Shown: positions 32,423 through 33,159 of the stretch, in pieces | Position numbering within the stretch: position 1 is the stretch's first letter | Layout: each line of letters opens with the position of its first letter | From: an uncultured Prevotellaceae bacterium | GTDB taxonomy: Bacteria; Bacteroidota; Bacteroidia; Bacteroidales; Bacteroidaceae | NCBI GenBank assembly: GCA_902794405.1 | Contig: CADBHI010000035.1 | Span: forward strand, 1 to 33,159 | Direction of reading: 5' to 3' | DNA length: 33,159 nucleotides | Translations under genes and position numbers: made by a program | The notes under the pieces: model-generated | Database searches by the model: none | Seen by the model: the letters and a program-made list of their open reading frames with translations, nothing else | What the model was told of the DNA's origin: nothing

Positions 32423-33159
32423 TTATCCTACCTGACTGCCGGGCTTCACGTCCTTCGTAGTGGTGACCACGCTAAGGCTTTCGTCGGCATCCACGGCTGA
32501 AAGAATCATACCCTGGCTCTCGATACCCATCATAGTTCTTGGGGCAAAGTTAGCCACGAAGAGAATGCGCTTGCCAATGAGTTCCTCTGGGTTCTCATAG
32601 AAGGCAGCAATACCAGAACAGATGGTACGGTCAACACCAGAACCGTCGTCGATGGTGAACTGAAGGAGCTTCTTCGATTTCTTCACCTTCTGGCAGTCCT
32701 TCACCAAGCCCACGCGGATGTCGAGTTTCTCGAAGTCCTCGAACGAGCAGGTTTCCTTAATGGGAGCTGCCTTGTATTGAGCAGCTTCGTTAGCCTTCTT
32801 AGTGGCCTCAAGCTTGTCGAGCTGCTTCTGGATGACCTCGTCCTCAATCTTCTCAAAGAGAAGGGCGGGCTCACCTAACTGGTGTCCAGCTTTCAGGAGG
32901 TCTGTGCTACCCAACTGCTCCCACTCGAACGAATCGATGTTGAGCATCTCACGCAGTTTCTTCGAAGAGAACGGCAGGAACGGCTCGAAAGCGATGGCGA
33001 GGTTAGCCGTCAGCTGCAAGCAGATATTCAGGATAGTCTCACAACGTGTAGGATCGGTTTTCCATACCTTCCAGGGTTCGCACTCAGTAATGTAGCGGTT
33101 ACCGATACGGGCCAGATTCATGGCCTCGAACTGGGCATCGCGGAACTTGAACTGCTCCA
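32423..33159 (-). CDS. metG: Methionine--tRNA ligase, C-terminal part
   Basis: The frame continues past the window edge, so only the last 245 residues or so are seen. They comprise the anticodon-binding helical domain ([17 protein letters not shown], with the conserved anticodon-reading W-K pair) and, after a lysine-rich linker, a C-terminal tRNA-binding OB domain ([31 protein letters not shown]) like that of long bacterial MetRS and Arc1p/Trbp111. The enzyme charges initiator and elongator tRNA-Met. The GH53 gene follows on the same strand after 24 bases with no obvious promoter, so some read-through into it is likely. Confidence 0.95.
   Translation of the reverse strand, partial: EQFKFRDAQFEAMNLARIGNRYITECEPWKVWKTDPTRCETILNICLQLTANLAIAFEPFLPFSSKKLREMLNIDSFEWEQLGSTDLLKAGHQLGEPALLFEKIEDEVIQKQLDKLEATKKANEAAQYKAAPIKETCSFEDFEKLDIRVGLVKDCQKVKKSKKLLQFTIDDGSGVDRTICSGIAAFYENPEELIGKRILFVANFAPRTMMGIESQGMILSAVDADESLSVVTTTKDVKPGSQVG

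Overview
The window looks like a chromosomal segment from a plant-polysaccharide-degrading member of the Bacteroidales, most likely Prevotella or a close relative. The evidence is the set of Bacteroidetes-type promoters (TAnnTTTG at -7, with a TTG-type -33 box where one is visible), weak ribosome binding sites, many 4-bp ATGA/GTGA gene overlaps, lipoprotein signals, the families present (GH51, GH53, GH16, DUF3160, a DUF6057-like membrane protein) and a Prevotella-style C-terminal tail on the GH53 protein. No rRNA, tRNA, CRISPR array, insertion sequence or phage gene was seen.

Layout. 1-145 is the end of an unrecognised gene. 153-310 is an inverted pair of heptamer arrays. 413-7694 (+) is a tight six-gene run: a RelA/SpoT-type synthetase, a type B carboxylesterase, an alanine/glycine:cation symporter, a GH16 glucanase, a LOG-family protein and a membrane sensor histidine kinase. 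It converges on 7666-11436 (-), an operon of a small repeat-loop protein, a DUF3160 lipoprotein and a CapA-type protein. Then come dgt (11540-12916, +) and a minus-strand operon of GH51 arabinofuranosidase, prmC, recX and comF (16947-12926). A CE1-type esterase lies upstream of GH51 (18237-17017). 18238-19225 has no gene and is a patchwork of inverted and direct repeats. A patatin-like lipase (-) and a MalY/PatB-type aminotransferase (+) then diverge.

22077-27334 is the most unusual gene group. It holds a LicC-like nucleotidyltransferase fused to a HisC/CobD-like PLP enzyme, an octopine-dehydrogenase-family reductase and a CDP-glycerol-type phosphotransferase in one operon, with a divergent acyltransferase. 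Together they suggest synthesis and transfer of a nucleotide-activated amino or amino-alcohol phosphate onto a surface glycan. In this sequence both divergent genes at the centre are broken: each lacks a short conserved segment near its N-terminus and changes frame there.

27344-33159 (-) reads metG (partial, at the window edge), a two-domain esterase-GH53 galactanase, a DUF6057-like membrane protein and a beta-propeller lipoprotein with a CxxCH motif, all closely spaced.

The carbohydrate enzymes (GH51, GH53, CE1, GH16) point to arabinan, arabinoxylan, galactan and beta-glucan use, but no SusC/SusD pair is present, so this is not a classical polysaccharide utilisation locus. Family names come from reading motifs by eye, without a database search.
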